Positions 19,039 through 28,486 of a stretch of DNA of 64,000 nucleotides are shown in pieces. The stretch covers positions 1 through 64,000 of the forward strand of contig NZ_JAGYHF010000017.1 of NCBI RefSeq assembly GCF_018336155.1, given 5' to 3'. The notes beneath the pieces are model-generated. The model was not told the DNA's origin, searched no databases, and saw only the letters and a program-made list of their open reading frames with translations. The number at the start of each line of letters is the position of its first letter. Position 1 is the first letter of the stretch. Origin of the DNA: Pseudomonas rustica (GTDB lineage: Bacteria; Pseudomonadota; Gammaproteobacteria; Pseudomonadales; Pseudomonadaceae). A program made the position numbers and the translations under genes.

Positions 19039-19965
19039 TCGGGGCCTATCAAACGCTAGGAATTAAACAGCTTTAAAACAAAGAGTTAAAAGACACCAGT
19101 AGAGCTATAGCTTGCCTAGCGCTTTTGTCCTGTTGCTAGGATGGAGTTCGATGCCTGATGCATATCTGCTCTCATGACGCACTCTCTACCCACTCGATCT
19201 AATCGTTAGCCCCCCACGTCGATGGAAACATAAGTCTACACACGTGAGGACTTTATCCCCTAGAGCGGGGATGGGCGACGGCAGTTAGTACTTGACAGAA
19301 GCGTTTTCTTGATTATTGAAGTGTCCACATTCCATAGATCGTGGACAGACATAAAAAATCGAGTGCGAGAAGTCAACGCTTTTGCGGTCTTCCAGGTTAA
19401 TGTTTTCAGCAAGCAGAAGCAGTCGCTGAAAATAATGAAATACTTGGGTACCGAGCTTCAAATATCTGTAGTTGGTGTCGCACCGGCGATCTGCCGATCG
19501 CGCCATACTGGTTGCTCGCAGCAGTCTATCAACATCTCGACACCCGACTCTATACTCCTCCTACTGAAGGGGATGTAGATGCAGCCAGTTTTATGCAGAA
19601 TAATGAGATTCCTTATCAACATCATCACTAGATGAGTAGTAAGTTTGAAGAAGGATGTAGCGCGCAAGGCCTTCGTACAGTCAACAGCTGGCCAGATACC
19701 AGTCCTATCGACTTCTTCCCTACATGAACCTAGATGATGGTCGACATAAAGCACTAGCGGCAAATTGCCTGTGAAGAACACTTTCTGATGATGCGTGTAA
19801 GTATCGCGATGCCGCTCGGCAATCTACGTCGTGCCCTAGGCAGGAGCCGTATTGGTAAACCCGCACGTATCCCGTACACATCTTTTTTCTGAGCAGGCAT
19901 CTTTGTTCATAACGGGCAGGCTTAGTCTTCCTTGGTTAAAGAAGTCTAGCGCCTGCCGATCAGAA
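19039..19965. other. Left end of island, no intact gene
   Basis: A 0.9-kb stretch without a convincing intact gene. It holds the left terminal repeats (19054-19060, 19063-19070, 19115-19121) and, at 19290-19578, a possible transposition-ATPase remnant. The rest shows no protein or RNA that I recognise. Confidence 0.5.
19290..19578 (+). pseudogene. Possible decayed TniB/TnsC-like transposition ATPase fragment
   Basis: The frame contains FLIIEVSTF, similar to a Walker B region (LIIDEVH with Asp lost). About 30 residues later comes KQKQSLKIMKYLGTELQISV followed by VGV, close to the TniB segment QR-x2-LN-x-LRFLGNEL-x-IPLVGVGT. Nothing before or after completes the protein, so if the match is real this is an old fragment of a Tn5053/Tn7-type element. 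The match rests on about 30 residues and my memory of the family. Confidence 0.3.
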
Positions 19966-22900
19966 TTAGAAAATTATGGTTACTGAGTGAGCAGTTGGCC
20001 CCCGCATGGAAAACGAAAGCTTGAAACTCACGTCGACATTAGTTTTTAAGCCTTCACTTGGCAAATTTTCAAATTTGGCACTATGAGCAAAAATGCTGTC
20101 GTTCAACTCTGCACACCTAATGAAGCAAAAGCTGACATGTTCTTGTGAAATTGTGCCTCGGTAAACTATATCTTGCCCGTCAGGGCCGACAGTTTTTCCG
20201 TGCAGCGCGTTCTTTTGCCATGGAGACATACGAGCTTTCTTAAGAAATGCGAATGTTTCCTTCGATTTTCCGCGGTCTCCATGGAGGTACTGATGCCTCG
20301 CGTACCAAAATTGAGCATCATAATTCGCATCAGATGGAGAAAAACTTCGCTTAAGATGGTGTTCAATTTCTATATTTTTATGATCGTCATTGAAGCTTAT
20401 TAGATGCTTCGCAAGTTCAAGATGAAGGGGTTTACTATTCGGGTTATGCACCAAACCAGTCCTCAAGATCTTCTCTGCATCTTCAGAATCTTCAACTGTT
20501 AGACGTTGTCGAGCGAGTCGAATAGTAACAAACTCACTAGAATTATTGCTTCTGTACGCCTCCTCAAGAATTTTCTTTGCGCGTCCGCTATCTTGCAATT
20601 TAAGCGCGAGATTTTCTTGCCGGGTTAAAAGATACTCATCACTCGGAAACTTCTGAAGCCCATTATAAATTGTAGCCTCGATTTTTTTCACCAGTTCGAT
20701 GAAAGCCCGATTAGTGAGCTCGTCAGAGCTATCATCGCTGATTGCATTAATACGATCTTCAAGCTCATCAAGCTGAAGCTCGGCTAGGCCATTATATGCG
20801 CGCGAGTCCTTATTGCCTGTGACAAGTCTATCGAAAATTATACGTGCCTCAGTTCGGTATTTCTCAATCTCCAAAATAGCCCGGGATTCGCGAGCAAGCT
20901 TTTTATATATCATAGCTTTTGTATGCAGAATGGCTCTGTCGGTTCGACCTTCGGTAAGCGATTTTTCAGCGGTTAAAATTATGCTCAACGCAGCTTTTGT
21001 ATCGCATCCTGCATGATTTAGTTCATAGACAGCTTTTTGATGAAGAATATAATGCATGCTGGCGCCAGTCCTGCTGGCCGCATCGTAAATTTTATTTGCA
21101 AGAGCTTTATCACCGAAAATCTCAGCCAACTGCTTGCCTTTAATGAGGTGAGAAAAAGCTTCACTATCGGCGGAATACTCTAAGTTAAGGTGCTCCAGCA
21201 CTCTGATTATCTGATCAGCTTTTTCATTAGGTGTCTTCAGAGCATGCTCGAAAACAAACTTTGCGATCAGCGAATGTCGGGCTTTGAATGCGTAATCTCG
21301 GGACTCATAGTCCATGTATACTTTAACAACATGTTCAAGCGGCGCAAAAAACCTACTCCTAAATTGCTCTATTCCTATTCCTGATATTCTCGAAATCAGT
21401 CCTACCCTTACAGGCACGTCCAACCTATTGAGAGTACACACATCCATGTAGAGGATTTGTGCTTCCACAGGAACTACCCGAGAATATTCATGAAGAACTA
21501 TTTCTTCAAAAGGTTTTCCAGAGGTCGCCTCGTGCAATGCAACAAGCAGTTGACGGTCCGCACTTAAGTTAAAGTGAGTTCTTATATCATCGATATTGTT
21601 GTTCTTAAAGTTACCTAGACAGTTGTGCTTTTGCAGCTTATCAATTAGCTCGGTTATTTCTAAGTCTGTGAGGGTGGAAAGCTCATACTCTGATGTCACA
21701 AATTGGTCAAGGTCATCACCAAACTGATTCCATTCGTTATTCCTTGCAGAAGTAAGAATAGAAATGTTTGCTGGCTCATACTCGAAGGCGCGATAAAGCT
21801 TTGATAAATCATCGGCACTCGCAATAGCATCATCTAAAATAAAGATCAGCTTCGATTCGCATTTTAGTGCAAGCTCTTTGATCAAAGTCGGTCTTAGTAC
21901 CGCTCCTTCTCGTAGTCTTACGACAGTTGCACCTAAGTCATGGGCGGCATACCAAGCCACACGCTTCAACACCGTGCTCTTTCCACTGCCGGCATAGCCC
22001 TTAACTAAGAACGTGTTTACTCCCTCTATAGCATTGTCAATGATAGAGTCGATAATCACTTGATCACTGACTCTACGTTTTATATCTAAGTTTTGAAGTA
22101 TCCCACCCCAATCCGAGTCTAATCCACGATAAAAGTCAATTGGCTTAACTCCTGCGCCTGATAGGCCTGGATATACATGCTCGAGCTCAGTATTGAGATA
22201 AGTTTGCAATTGCTCCGACAAAGCTACCTGGGGCTTTAGATGTTTGAAAATCGGACTTAAATCGGATATTGCGAGCTTGGCTAAAATCCGTTTTTGTTTG
22301 TCAATTTTGACATTTAAAAAGTTGATAAAATCTTCAAACGTAGCTTTTATAGGATCGACACGCTGTCCAGCCCACATCTTCATATCATATTTACCGAGGC
22401 CTGGATCAACAAGCATGTAAGTGGGCCTATGTATTCCCATGTCGGATAGGTCAAACATAATCTGTTGTATGTTTGGGTCGCTAAGCTGATAACCGCAAAA
22501 AATAATAGGGTGTTCGCGGCCAAAATCGGAAAGATGTCTAAAAAGTCGCGTTCGATTCTTTTTATGCTTAGCGTATTCTTCGCTTGCCAAAATCAGAGGA
22601 AGATCTTGATCATTTATTGTATTTATGCAGCCATGGAGCTTAAAGTAAGGAAGAAAGTTTATATCACTCATTACTTCGCTAAAATTGTCGCCGTCGCGAA
22701 TTATAGGCGCCAATTCTTGCATCCGGGCACTAGAGTTGGCATAAGCTCGCTCAATGACCAAATCGTAGTTTGTGGTAAATATGGAGTGCCATCTGAATGT
22801 TGGAATGAGCTTATGGAAATCAGAGGGGTATAAGGGATAGAACTTCTTCTTAATGAATTGTTGCACCTCTGGGAGGCCTGCCTCGTGTTTCGCGTAGTCT

Positions 22901-23097
22901 GCGACTTGGACAAGCGATTTTTGTTTTTCCTCGCCTCCAAGAAATTGATCAGAAATCGCATCCCGGAGACCAAATCCTGATAGAGGAAGCTCATTTTGCA
23001 GGCCTTTTGAGCCATAAGCTGCCCCAGCTCCCAGGAACAGAATCGCTTTACCTTGGGCGATTTTCTCCAAAATCCACGGCTTCACCATGTCATCCAT
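19966..23097 (-). CDS. SIR2 - P-loop NTPase (STAND-like) - helical repeat - cold-shock-like domain protein
   Basis: A 1043-aa cytoplasmic protein. An N-terminal SIR2-like NADase domain (about 1-260) has ILFLGAGAAYGS, FTTNYD (about 108-112), the catalytic His in FKLHG (about 155) and GYQLSDPNI (about 202-210). A STAND-like ATPase follows: Walker A VKGYAGSGKST (about 365-375), Walker B KLIFILDD (about 416-423), sensor SILTSARNNEW. Residues about 600-950 are helical, TPR-like. The C-terminus (about 979-1043) resembles a cold-shock/OB domain (YRGTISQEHVSFCFI, SIFAHSAKFEN, MRGPTAHSV). SIR2-NTPase-repeat proteins such as Avs5-type systems sense phage and destroy NAD+, so an abortive-infection role is likely. 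The ATG at 23097 has GGAG 7 nt upstream. Low-GC cargo, divergent from the DUF6161-like gene. Confidence 0.85.
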   Translation of the reverse strand: MDDMVKPWILEKIAQGKAILFLGAGAAYGSKGLQNELPLSGFGLRDAISDQFLGGEEKQKSLVQVADYAKHEAGLPEVQQFIKKKFYPLYPSDFHKLIPTFRWHSIFTTNYDLVIERAYANSSARMQELAPIIRDGDNFSEVMSDINFLPYFKLHGCINTINDQDLPLILASEEYAKHKKNRTRLFRHLSDFGREHPIIFCGYQLSDPNIQQIMFDLSDMGIHRPTYMLVDPGLGKYDMKMWAGQRVDPIKATFEDFINFLNVKIDKQKRILAKLAISDLSPIFKHLKPQVALSEQLQTYLNTELEHVYPGLSGAGVKPIDFYRGLDSDWGGILQNLDIKRRVSDQVIIDSIIDNAIEGVNTFLVKGYAGSGKSTVLKRVAWYAAHDLGATVVRLREGAVLRPTLIKELALKCESKLIFILDDAIASADDLSKLYRAFEYEPANISILTSARNNEWNQFGDDLDQFVTSEYELSTLTDLEITELIDKLQKHNCLGNFKNNNIDDIRTHFNLSADRQLLVALHEATSGKPFEEIVLHEYSRVVPVEAQILYMDVCTLNRLDVPVRVGLISRISGIGIEQFRSRFFAPLEHVVKVYMDYESRDYAFKARHSLIAKFVFEHALKTPNEKADQIIRVLEHLNLEYSADSEAFSHLIKGKQLAEIFGDKALANKIYDAASRTGASMHYILHQKAVYELNHAGCDTKAALSIILTAEKSLTEGRTDRAILHTKAMIYKKLARESRAILEIEKYRTEARIIFDRLVTGNKDSRAYNGLAELQLDELEDRINAISDDSSDELTNRAFIELVKKIEATIYNGLQKFPSDEYLLTRQENLALKLQDSGRAKKILEEAYRSNNSSEFVTIRLARQRLTVEDSEDAEKILRTGLVHNPNSKPLHLELAKHLISFNDDHKNIEIEHHLKRSFSPSDANYDAQFWYARHQYLHGDRGKSKETFAFLKKARMSPWQKNALHGKTVGPDGQDIVYRGTISQEHVSFCFIRCAELNDSIFAHSAKFENLPSEGLKTNVDVSFKLSFSMRGPTAHSVTIIF

Positions 23098-23352
23098 CAC
23101 AGCTCTCCAGGGTAGTGCATTGTGATGCCCAGAATGCCATCATTGGCCAGAGCATTGCAAAGCCCTCGAAAAAGCGGAAACGTTTTACTAACAGCTAAAC
23201 TCAAGGAAGGGCAGACTAAGATGCTGCCTTCAGTTGCAGGATTAGCCGCCGAAGTGTCATTTGGTGGATCTCGGCTGGCGTTCACAAATGAGTCCCAATA
23301 TTAGTATAAGCGGACTATGATGTTTTGATTTGTCAACAGCGGGAGTTCATGG
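23098..23352. promoter_or_regulatory. Divergent promoter region between the two cargo genes
   Basis: 255 bp between the divergent SIR2-NTPase and DUF6161-like genes. GGGAG at 23341-23345 is the ribosome site for the latter. TTAGTATAAGCGGACTATGAT near 23302-23322 contains plausible -10-like hexamers, but no strong operator is visible. Short open frames here have no support. Confidence 0.35.
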
Positions 23353-24663
23353 ATGCAACAGCCAAACCCAGTAGTTTTAATAGTTAATGGCCACAAGGTC
23401 GAGTATGCTAAAACCTCTGAGGTCGAGGAGTATTTATACGCTCAAGAGCAAAACTGGAAATGGCTTAATAAACTTCCCGATCAGTATAGAGAGAATGGAA
23501 CTGCTCTTTACTTGGCGTACTTTCTTAACCGCATTAGCTCCGTCCGAGAAGAACTAGCGTCAGGTGCAAAGAGAGTTAAGCTCGGCAGTGAGAAAATGCC
23601 ATACACCTCATTTGATAGTGATGAAGGTTATTTGATCTTAAAAACCAAGGACGAGTATGGGTCAGTTACCGCTGCTCTGACGCTTCTTTTCATGAACAAA
23701 TTTACACGAGGCACTATGTATCGTGATGGTATGGTGAGAGAGTTTGCGGAAGATCCCAGGTTGGTATTTGAAAGGTCTGTTGCAATTCAAATCGGATTAT
23801 CACTGCAGGAATTCTCTGCACTAGTTGCTGATGCGCGCTCATCTGTCGTGCGCCTAACAGTTGAAAGATTTGTTTCACATGCCGAACTTGCGACCGATGC
23901 AGTAAATCAGTATGTGACAGAAATTGCTGATAAGACTGATTCTTTAGAGGAGCGGGCTGATAGAGTTGTGAACTCGATTACCGCGGCTTACCATAAGCGC
24001 AAAAAGAACTATATTAATTTCGCTTCGAAATCCCGTTTAGCTGCAAAAAATGCAGTTGAGGAAGTTAAAACAACTTTGGCATCGGCTAAATCTGCATACC
24101 ATGATCAAGTCGATTTAGATGCTTCTGTACAATATTGGAGTGTTCGGAAGACTAATCACTCCAAGTATAAAATTTATTGGTTTTTGGCTGTTGTTCTGAG
24201 TATGGTTTTGACATTTGGATCGGTGGTTTCTTATTACGGGCTAGGTGGTGCTTCTGGGGTGCCAGAGCTATTCAGCCAGGTGAGTTCTGAGGGGGCACAT
24301 GCTACAGCTAGTGCCAATGGTGAACAGAAAATCCTGGCGGGAAAATCACGTTCCGAGCTGGCATTGGCGGTTGCTGATTTGGCAGGCGCAGCTTTGTTGA
24401 TTACCCTTCTCGGGATATTGATCAGAATATCTCTCAGACAGTTTAATACACATTCGCATTTGGCTCTCGAGGCGGAAGAACGAATAACCTTTACGAAGAC
24501 TTACCTCGCGCTACTCAACGAAGGAAAGTTAAAATCTGAGGAGGATAGGCGTTTGGTTTTGGAAAGTCTCTTTCGCACCACCAAGTCTGGAGGGGTAGAT
24601 GAAATCCCCTTTGCAAGTCCAGTCGAGTTGATTTTGAAGACTATTAGCGATAAAAAAGTTTAG
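23353..24663 (+). CDS. DUF6161-like membrane protein with coiled coil
   Basis: A 436-aa protein. Residues 1-170 are soluble with an unknown fold. About 180-265 is a long charged helix or coiled coil (SLEERADRVVNSITAAYHKR). Two membrane helices follow (about 276-299 IYWFLAVVLSMVLTFGSVVS and about 343-366). A conserved-looking C-terminus (SHLALEAEERITFTKTYLAL, RRLVLESLFRTT) matches what I recall of DUF6161. The function of the family is not established. It starts at ATG 23353 rather than the out-of-frame ATG at 23349. Lying next to a SIR2-NTPase gene in a mobile island, it may be a second defence component or an independent membrane effector. Confidence 0.7.
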   Translation: MQQPNPVVLIVNGHKVEYAKTSEVEEYLYAQEQNWKWLNKLPDQYRENGTALYLAYFLNRISSVREELASGAKRVKLGSEKMPYTSFDSDEGYLILKTKDEYGSVTAALTLLFMNKFTRGTMYRDGMVREFAEDPRLVFERSVAIQIGLSLQEFSALVADARSSVVRLTVERFVSHAELATDAVNQYVTEIADKTDSLEERADRVVNSITAAYHKRKKNYINFASKSRLAAKNAVEEVKTTLASAKSAYHDQVDLDASVQYWSVRKTNHSKYKIYWFLAVVLSMVLTFGSVVSYYGLGGASGVPELFSQVSSEGAHATASANGEQKILAGKSRSELALAVADLAGAALLITLLGILIRISLRQFNTHSHLALEAEERITFTKTYLALLNEGKLKSEEDRRLVLESLFRTTKSGGVDEIPFASPVELILKTISDKKV

Positions 24664-25664
24664 TATCCCATACCTTGATAAGGGGCTTGCGAAGATGTCG
24701 TCATGCCCTTTATTTTCGTCGTAAAAATTTCTTAATTAACGCATGCGATCATGAATGAATAGACCGGAATTCCTACTCTATATGTGTTATCAAGCAACAG
24801 AAGCCTGCCTACAAAGTGGCCTTAGACTTAGCCTCCTAGCTATACCGAGCGCAAACGGGCAAGCAATAACACGCCTTTGATCAACTCAAGCAGTTCGGTC
24901 GAGTACTCGAGTGTTCTAATGTAAATTGTACGGCAAGGGTATCATTGCAGCCGCCACAGCATTTTAATTATTATCGTATCTTGCCGAAAGTAAGGCAGTA
25001 AGAAGCAACGGCGAATGCTCCCGGTTTATTGTTCTTACGATGCTGCTAATCTTTAGCATTCTAAACGGGTAGCGGACAGCCCGCCGGCCTTGGAGCGTCG
25101 AATTTATAAAGTTTGTTGTCTTACGCTCGCGAGGCGTGAGCCCTGCTGCTGGATGGTGGCAGCGAGTAGAATTTGCATAAACATTGAATTCTCATCTAAT
25201 CATTATTTTTTCCATATCTGCGTGTCGGGCACATAAAGTGCCTTAATATTTCTGCGCAAGGGATACGTACCTTATAGAAAGGCTCCCTGAATATTACGTA
25301 GTTTATAAGTATAAAAATAATTTATGTGGTTTTTCCCGAAATATTAAGGCCTTTGCATCTTCAGTGGTATACGCAAGGGCACGATTCACGCCGCCCAGGT
25401 TTCAGCAGGGAAATGAGTAGGGGTGGCGAAACCCACACAATTATGCAAGCGTTTTGCCTGAGGCCTCTATAGGTATAGGAATGTCTAAGAAAGGAATATT
25501 TTTTGAAATTCAGATGAAAGACTCGGCAATCGATCGTACTTTTTTTAGCTAGAGATCACTTTGACCTATTCTTGAACAGCAGAAATCAATCATAGGCGTT
25601 TGACGATCTTAAGCACGCATGCGTTCGGCAATACGGGCTAAGGGCAGTCGGGGGGGGGGGGGAT
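24664..25664. other. 1-kb non-coding stretch with a 12-bp inverted repeat
   Basis: No supported gene. CCTTAATATTTC (25241-25252) and its exact inverse GAAATATTAAGG (25338-25349) enclose 85 bp of AT-rich DNA. CGCAAGGG is directly repeated near 25255 and 25373. This could be a regulatory region, a recombination site or the remains of lost genes. Confidence 0.5.
25650..25662 (+). repeat. Homopolymer run of 13 G before the first recombinase start
   Basis: Thirteen consecutive G end 2 nt before the ATG at 25665. Part of the run lies at Shine-Dalgarno distance. An upstream ATG at 25619 would be in frame with the recombinase if the run lost one G or gained two. Confidence 0.9.
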
Positions 25665-26807
25665 ATGGAGCTTTGGTGGGCTACTGAAGATCTTGAAATT
25701 GCTGGTCGTCGGTATCCAGGCTTTCCAATCTTACTTTGGGACACGATGGAGAGTTGCGTCCCAGCCAATGCTTTCTTTCGCTATTACCTGCTGCGCGGAG
25801 TTATTGGTTCAAAGAAGTCATGGGCAAGCACTGGCCGGGCGCTGTACGACTTTTTCAGTTTCCTCTTGGCGCATGACCTTGACTGGCGGAACGTAGATCG
25901 TGGTGAGGCCAAAAGCTTGGTAGCAGCCTACCGCGACTACTGCCTTGTGGAGTGCAAGCTGTCACGATCAACTACCCGTCAACGGCTGCTCTATGTGTGC
26001 AAATTTTACGAATATGCACAGAAGCAAGAGTGGGTGAGTAGGCTGCCGTTTGGTTATGAGGAACGGTCGGTTAGGCGCGAGCCTGGCTTTCTTTCTCACG
26101 TCGACGCGAGCGGTGGCAAGTCCATGGCAAACGACATAATGCCGCGTCAGCATGGCACGCTGCCGAAGTTCCTGAGCATGGCCGATATCAAAGTATTGCT
26201 GGCAATGGCGGAAAATCCTCACCACCGAATGATTATTCGATTTGGGCTTCAGACGGGATTGCGTCGGGAGGAGATCGCCTCTTTTCCACTTGCGTACATT
26301 TTAGATTCGGACAAGGCCAATAGTCCCGAACGAAACATTCGGATTCGGCTGGATCCTAATGATGGCCATGGCATGCTGACAAAGGGCAGCAAACCACGCG
26401 ATATCTACATCAGTCGGCGCTTCGTAGATGACTTGCGTCGTTATGCGGTGCAGATCCGGGGTGAGCGATCTTCATTAAGCGATACAAAACACAAGCCGCT
26501 GTTCTTAAATCAGTTCGGCGCGCCCTTCGCCGATGATGGTAAGCGAATAGAGCGAATCGTCCGAGAAATAGGCAAACGAGCAGGTATAAAAGTACATCCG
26601 CACATGCTTCGACACACCTATGCCACACATACATTGGTGGCACTTCAGCGCACCCGCAGCACCGTAGAGCCGCTCGTGTTCTTGCAGCGTCAGCTTGGTC
26701 ATCGCTCGATCCATACAACAATGGTGTACCTGCACCTGATTAACGAGCTCGCCGATGACGCGGTGCTGGCCTATGACAGTGAGTTGAACGACTTGGGAGT
26801 TGCTTGA
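25665..26807 (+). CDS. Tyrosine recombinase/integrase 1 (TnpA-like)
   Basis: A 380-aa recombinase. The N-terminal SAM-like core-binding domain covers about 30-150 and the catalytic domain about 165-360. All six catalytic positions are visible: Arg in TGLRREE, Lys in LTKGSKPR, HMLRHTYATH (H-x-x-R), LGHRSIHTTMVYLH (His and nucleophile Tyr). It should cut and rejoin DNA at the element ends. It is the first of four coupled genes; its stop overlaps the next start (TGATG). Its length and position fit TnpA of Tn554-type modules. Expression may depend on the G13 run upstream. Confidence 0.9.
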   Translation: MELWWATEDLEIAGRRYPGFPILLWDTMESCVPANAFFRYYLLRGVIGSKKSWASTGRALYDFFSFLLAHDLDWRNVDRGEAKSLVAAYRDYCLVECKLSRSTTRQRLLYVCKFYEYAQKQEWVSRLPFGYEERSVRREPGFLSHVDASGGKSMANDIMPRQHGTLPKFLSMADIKVLLAMAENPHHRMIIRFGLQTGLRREEIASFPLAYILDSDKANSPERNIRIRLDPNDGHGMLTKGSKPRDIYISRRFVDDLRRYAVQIRGERSSLSDTKHKPLFLNQFGAPFADDGKRIERIVREIGKRAGIKVHPHMLRHTYATHTLVALQRTRSTVEPLVFLQRQLGHRSIHTTMVYLHLINELADDAVLAYDSELNDLGVA

Positions 26808-28486
26808 TGGGTAAGCGCAAGGTGTTCCATCGGTCTGATCTCAACATCCCAGAGGTCGAGCATATTTACGACGGAGCAGGTCGTATCTTGGTTCTTCCAG
26901 ATAGGATGCCGCCCATCAAGACCACAGTCGCTTTTGGGCGCAATGCCACAGCTTACCGAGGCTTTGACTTCGTAAGATGGTACGGAGTAGGAATTGATCC
27001 GATTACCTATGCATGCCAGCGCCAAATCGAACGGTTTTTAGCCGGGCAGGATGGAGAGATAGAGGCCAGCAGCATTGCTACTTATTGTCGCGGTGGTTTG
27101 CGAGACTTCCTTGATTACTTAGTCCTGAGTGCAACCGCCCTCATGCGGGAGCTGACCCTTGCCGACATTGACCGCTCGATAATCGACGGTTTCCTCGGCC
27201 ACCTCGGCCGCCTGAAGTTAAGCACGGTAAGCCAGAAGAACCGTTACAACAATATGAAGAGTGTTCTTTACCCGCTTGGCCAGAGGGGGCTAATTTGCTT
27301 AATCACCGCAGGTGACTTGGCCACCTTTCCACGCAACCCATTTCCGAACTCGAACCGTAAGTCTTGTGGCGAAAAACCGTTAACACGACATCAGCGACAG
27401 GCGTTCGCAGCGGGGATCAAGCAGGCTGTCATGCCGATCTGGCGTGATGACGCTAAGGTAACCGGCGGGTTGCTAGCTTGCGCGCTCCTGATAGTGGCAC
27501 TCCACACAGGACGAAATACCACACCGCTGTTGGAGATGGAGCGCGATTGTCTGCGCGCTCATCCCAAGGACAACATGACCTTCTTAGTTTTGTGGAAGCG
27601 GCGCGGGCACAACACCAGCAAAGTAGTCATCCGTACAGACAGTCCGATTGAGCGTTTGCAGGAGTCCACACCAACCGTAAAGACCAATGTCGAGCGTTTA
27701 ATTCGCCGGGTACTGGCCATCACCGAACCATTGCGTGTGCAAGCTCCAAGCAACATAAAGGAGCGCGTGTGGCTGCACCGCGCGCCATCTGGTCCAACTG
27801 CTGGCCAAGTCGTGGTGATGACCAATAACACTCTGGAGAGAGCAATCAAAATGATTGTGGCGGAACATCAGCTCTTCGATTCCGACGGTCAGCCAATGCG
27901 AATTAACGTTTCGCGCCTGCGCAAAACGTTCGCCAACCGTATATTCGAGCTATTGGACGATGACTTGGCGACGACGGCGATTACTCTCGGCAATACCCCA
28001 AAGGTAGCAGAGCAGCACTATTTGGTGCCCGCCGAAAATGCGAAACGCAATTGGCAGTTCATGGGGGAAATCCTGGTGCAGGAACTCATGAACCGCACTA
28101 TCGGTACAACCTACACCACCACTCCGGTGGGGCTCTGTAGTGACCCGAAGAACGGACAGTACGCACCAAAACAAGCGGGAGCAGTGTGCTTTTCGTTCCT
28201 CAACTGCCTACGCTGTAAGCACTATGCGGTCACGACTGAAGACTTGTACAAAGTATACAGTTTCTATTTCCGCGTATTTGCTGAGCGCGCGCGCATGGAC
28301 AAGCGCCGCTGGGCCCGAGAATACGCACATATTCCTCGACTGATTGACGACTACATTGTGGCGGAAGGGCTGCGACGTGGGGCCTTCAAGCCAGCAGCCG
28401 TCGAAGCCGCACGTCAGCGCGCGCGCGTTGATCCCCATCCTTTTTGGTCGGCCGATGTTGTGGAAGTACTGGACGTTTTTGCATGA
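26807..28486 (+). CDS. Tyrosine recombinase-like protein 2 with altered catalytic residues and Cys cluster
   Basis: A 559-aa protein. A core-binding-like N-terminal half precedes a catalytic domain with Arg in LHTGRNTTPLLEM, a basic KRRGHNTSK segment, box II as VSRLRKTFANR (first His replaced by Ser, later His by Lys), and LGNTPKVAEQHYL, where the LGH His is Asn but the Tyr is kept. A C-terminal Cys set (GLCSDPK..VCFSFLNCLRCKH) could bind zinc. It may be a catalytically weaker partner of the first enzyme. The ATG at 26807 overlaps the preceding TGA; TTG at 26804 is an alternative. Confidence 0.82.
   Translation: MGKRKVFHRSDLNIPEVEHIYDGAGRILVLPDRMPPIKTTVAFGRNATAYRGFDFVRWYGVGIDPITYACQRQIERFLAGQDGEIEASSIATYCRGGLRDFLDYLVLSATALMRELTLADIDRSIIDGFLGHLGRLKLSTVSQKNRYNNMKSVLYPLGQRGLICLITAGDLATFPRNPFPNSNRKSCGEKPLTRHQRQAFAAGIKQAVMPIWRDDAKVTGGLLACALLIVALHTGRNTTPLLEMERDCLRAHPKDNMTFLVLWKRRGHNTSKVVIRTDSPIERLQESTPTVKTNVERLIRRVLAITEPLRVQAPSNIKERVWLHRAPSGPTAGQVVVMTNNTLERAIKMIVAEHQLFDSDGQPMRINVSRLRKTFANRIFELLDDDLATTAITLGNTPKVAEQHYLVPAENAKRNWQFMGEILVQELMNRTIGTTYTTTPVGLCSDPKNGQYAPKQAGAVCFSFLNCLRCKHYAVTTEDLYKVYSFYFRVFAERARMDKRRWAREYAHIPRLIDDYIVAEGLRRGAFKPAAVEAARQRARVDPHPFWSADVVEVLDVFA

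Noticed and set aside
19309..19781. Short open frames on both strands at the island left end considered as intact genes
   Set aside because: No ribosome sites, mutual overlap and no full-length domain; only the TniB-like stretch is worth noting, as a fragment.
25586..25768. Minus-strand frame over the G run and recombinase start
   Set aside because: It consists of reversed recombinase codons and a proline run from the G tract; no support as a gene.
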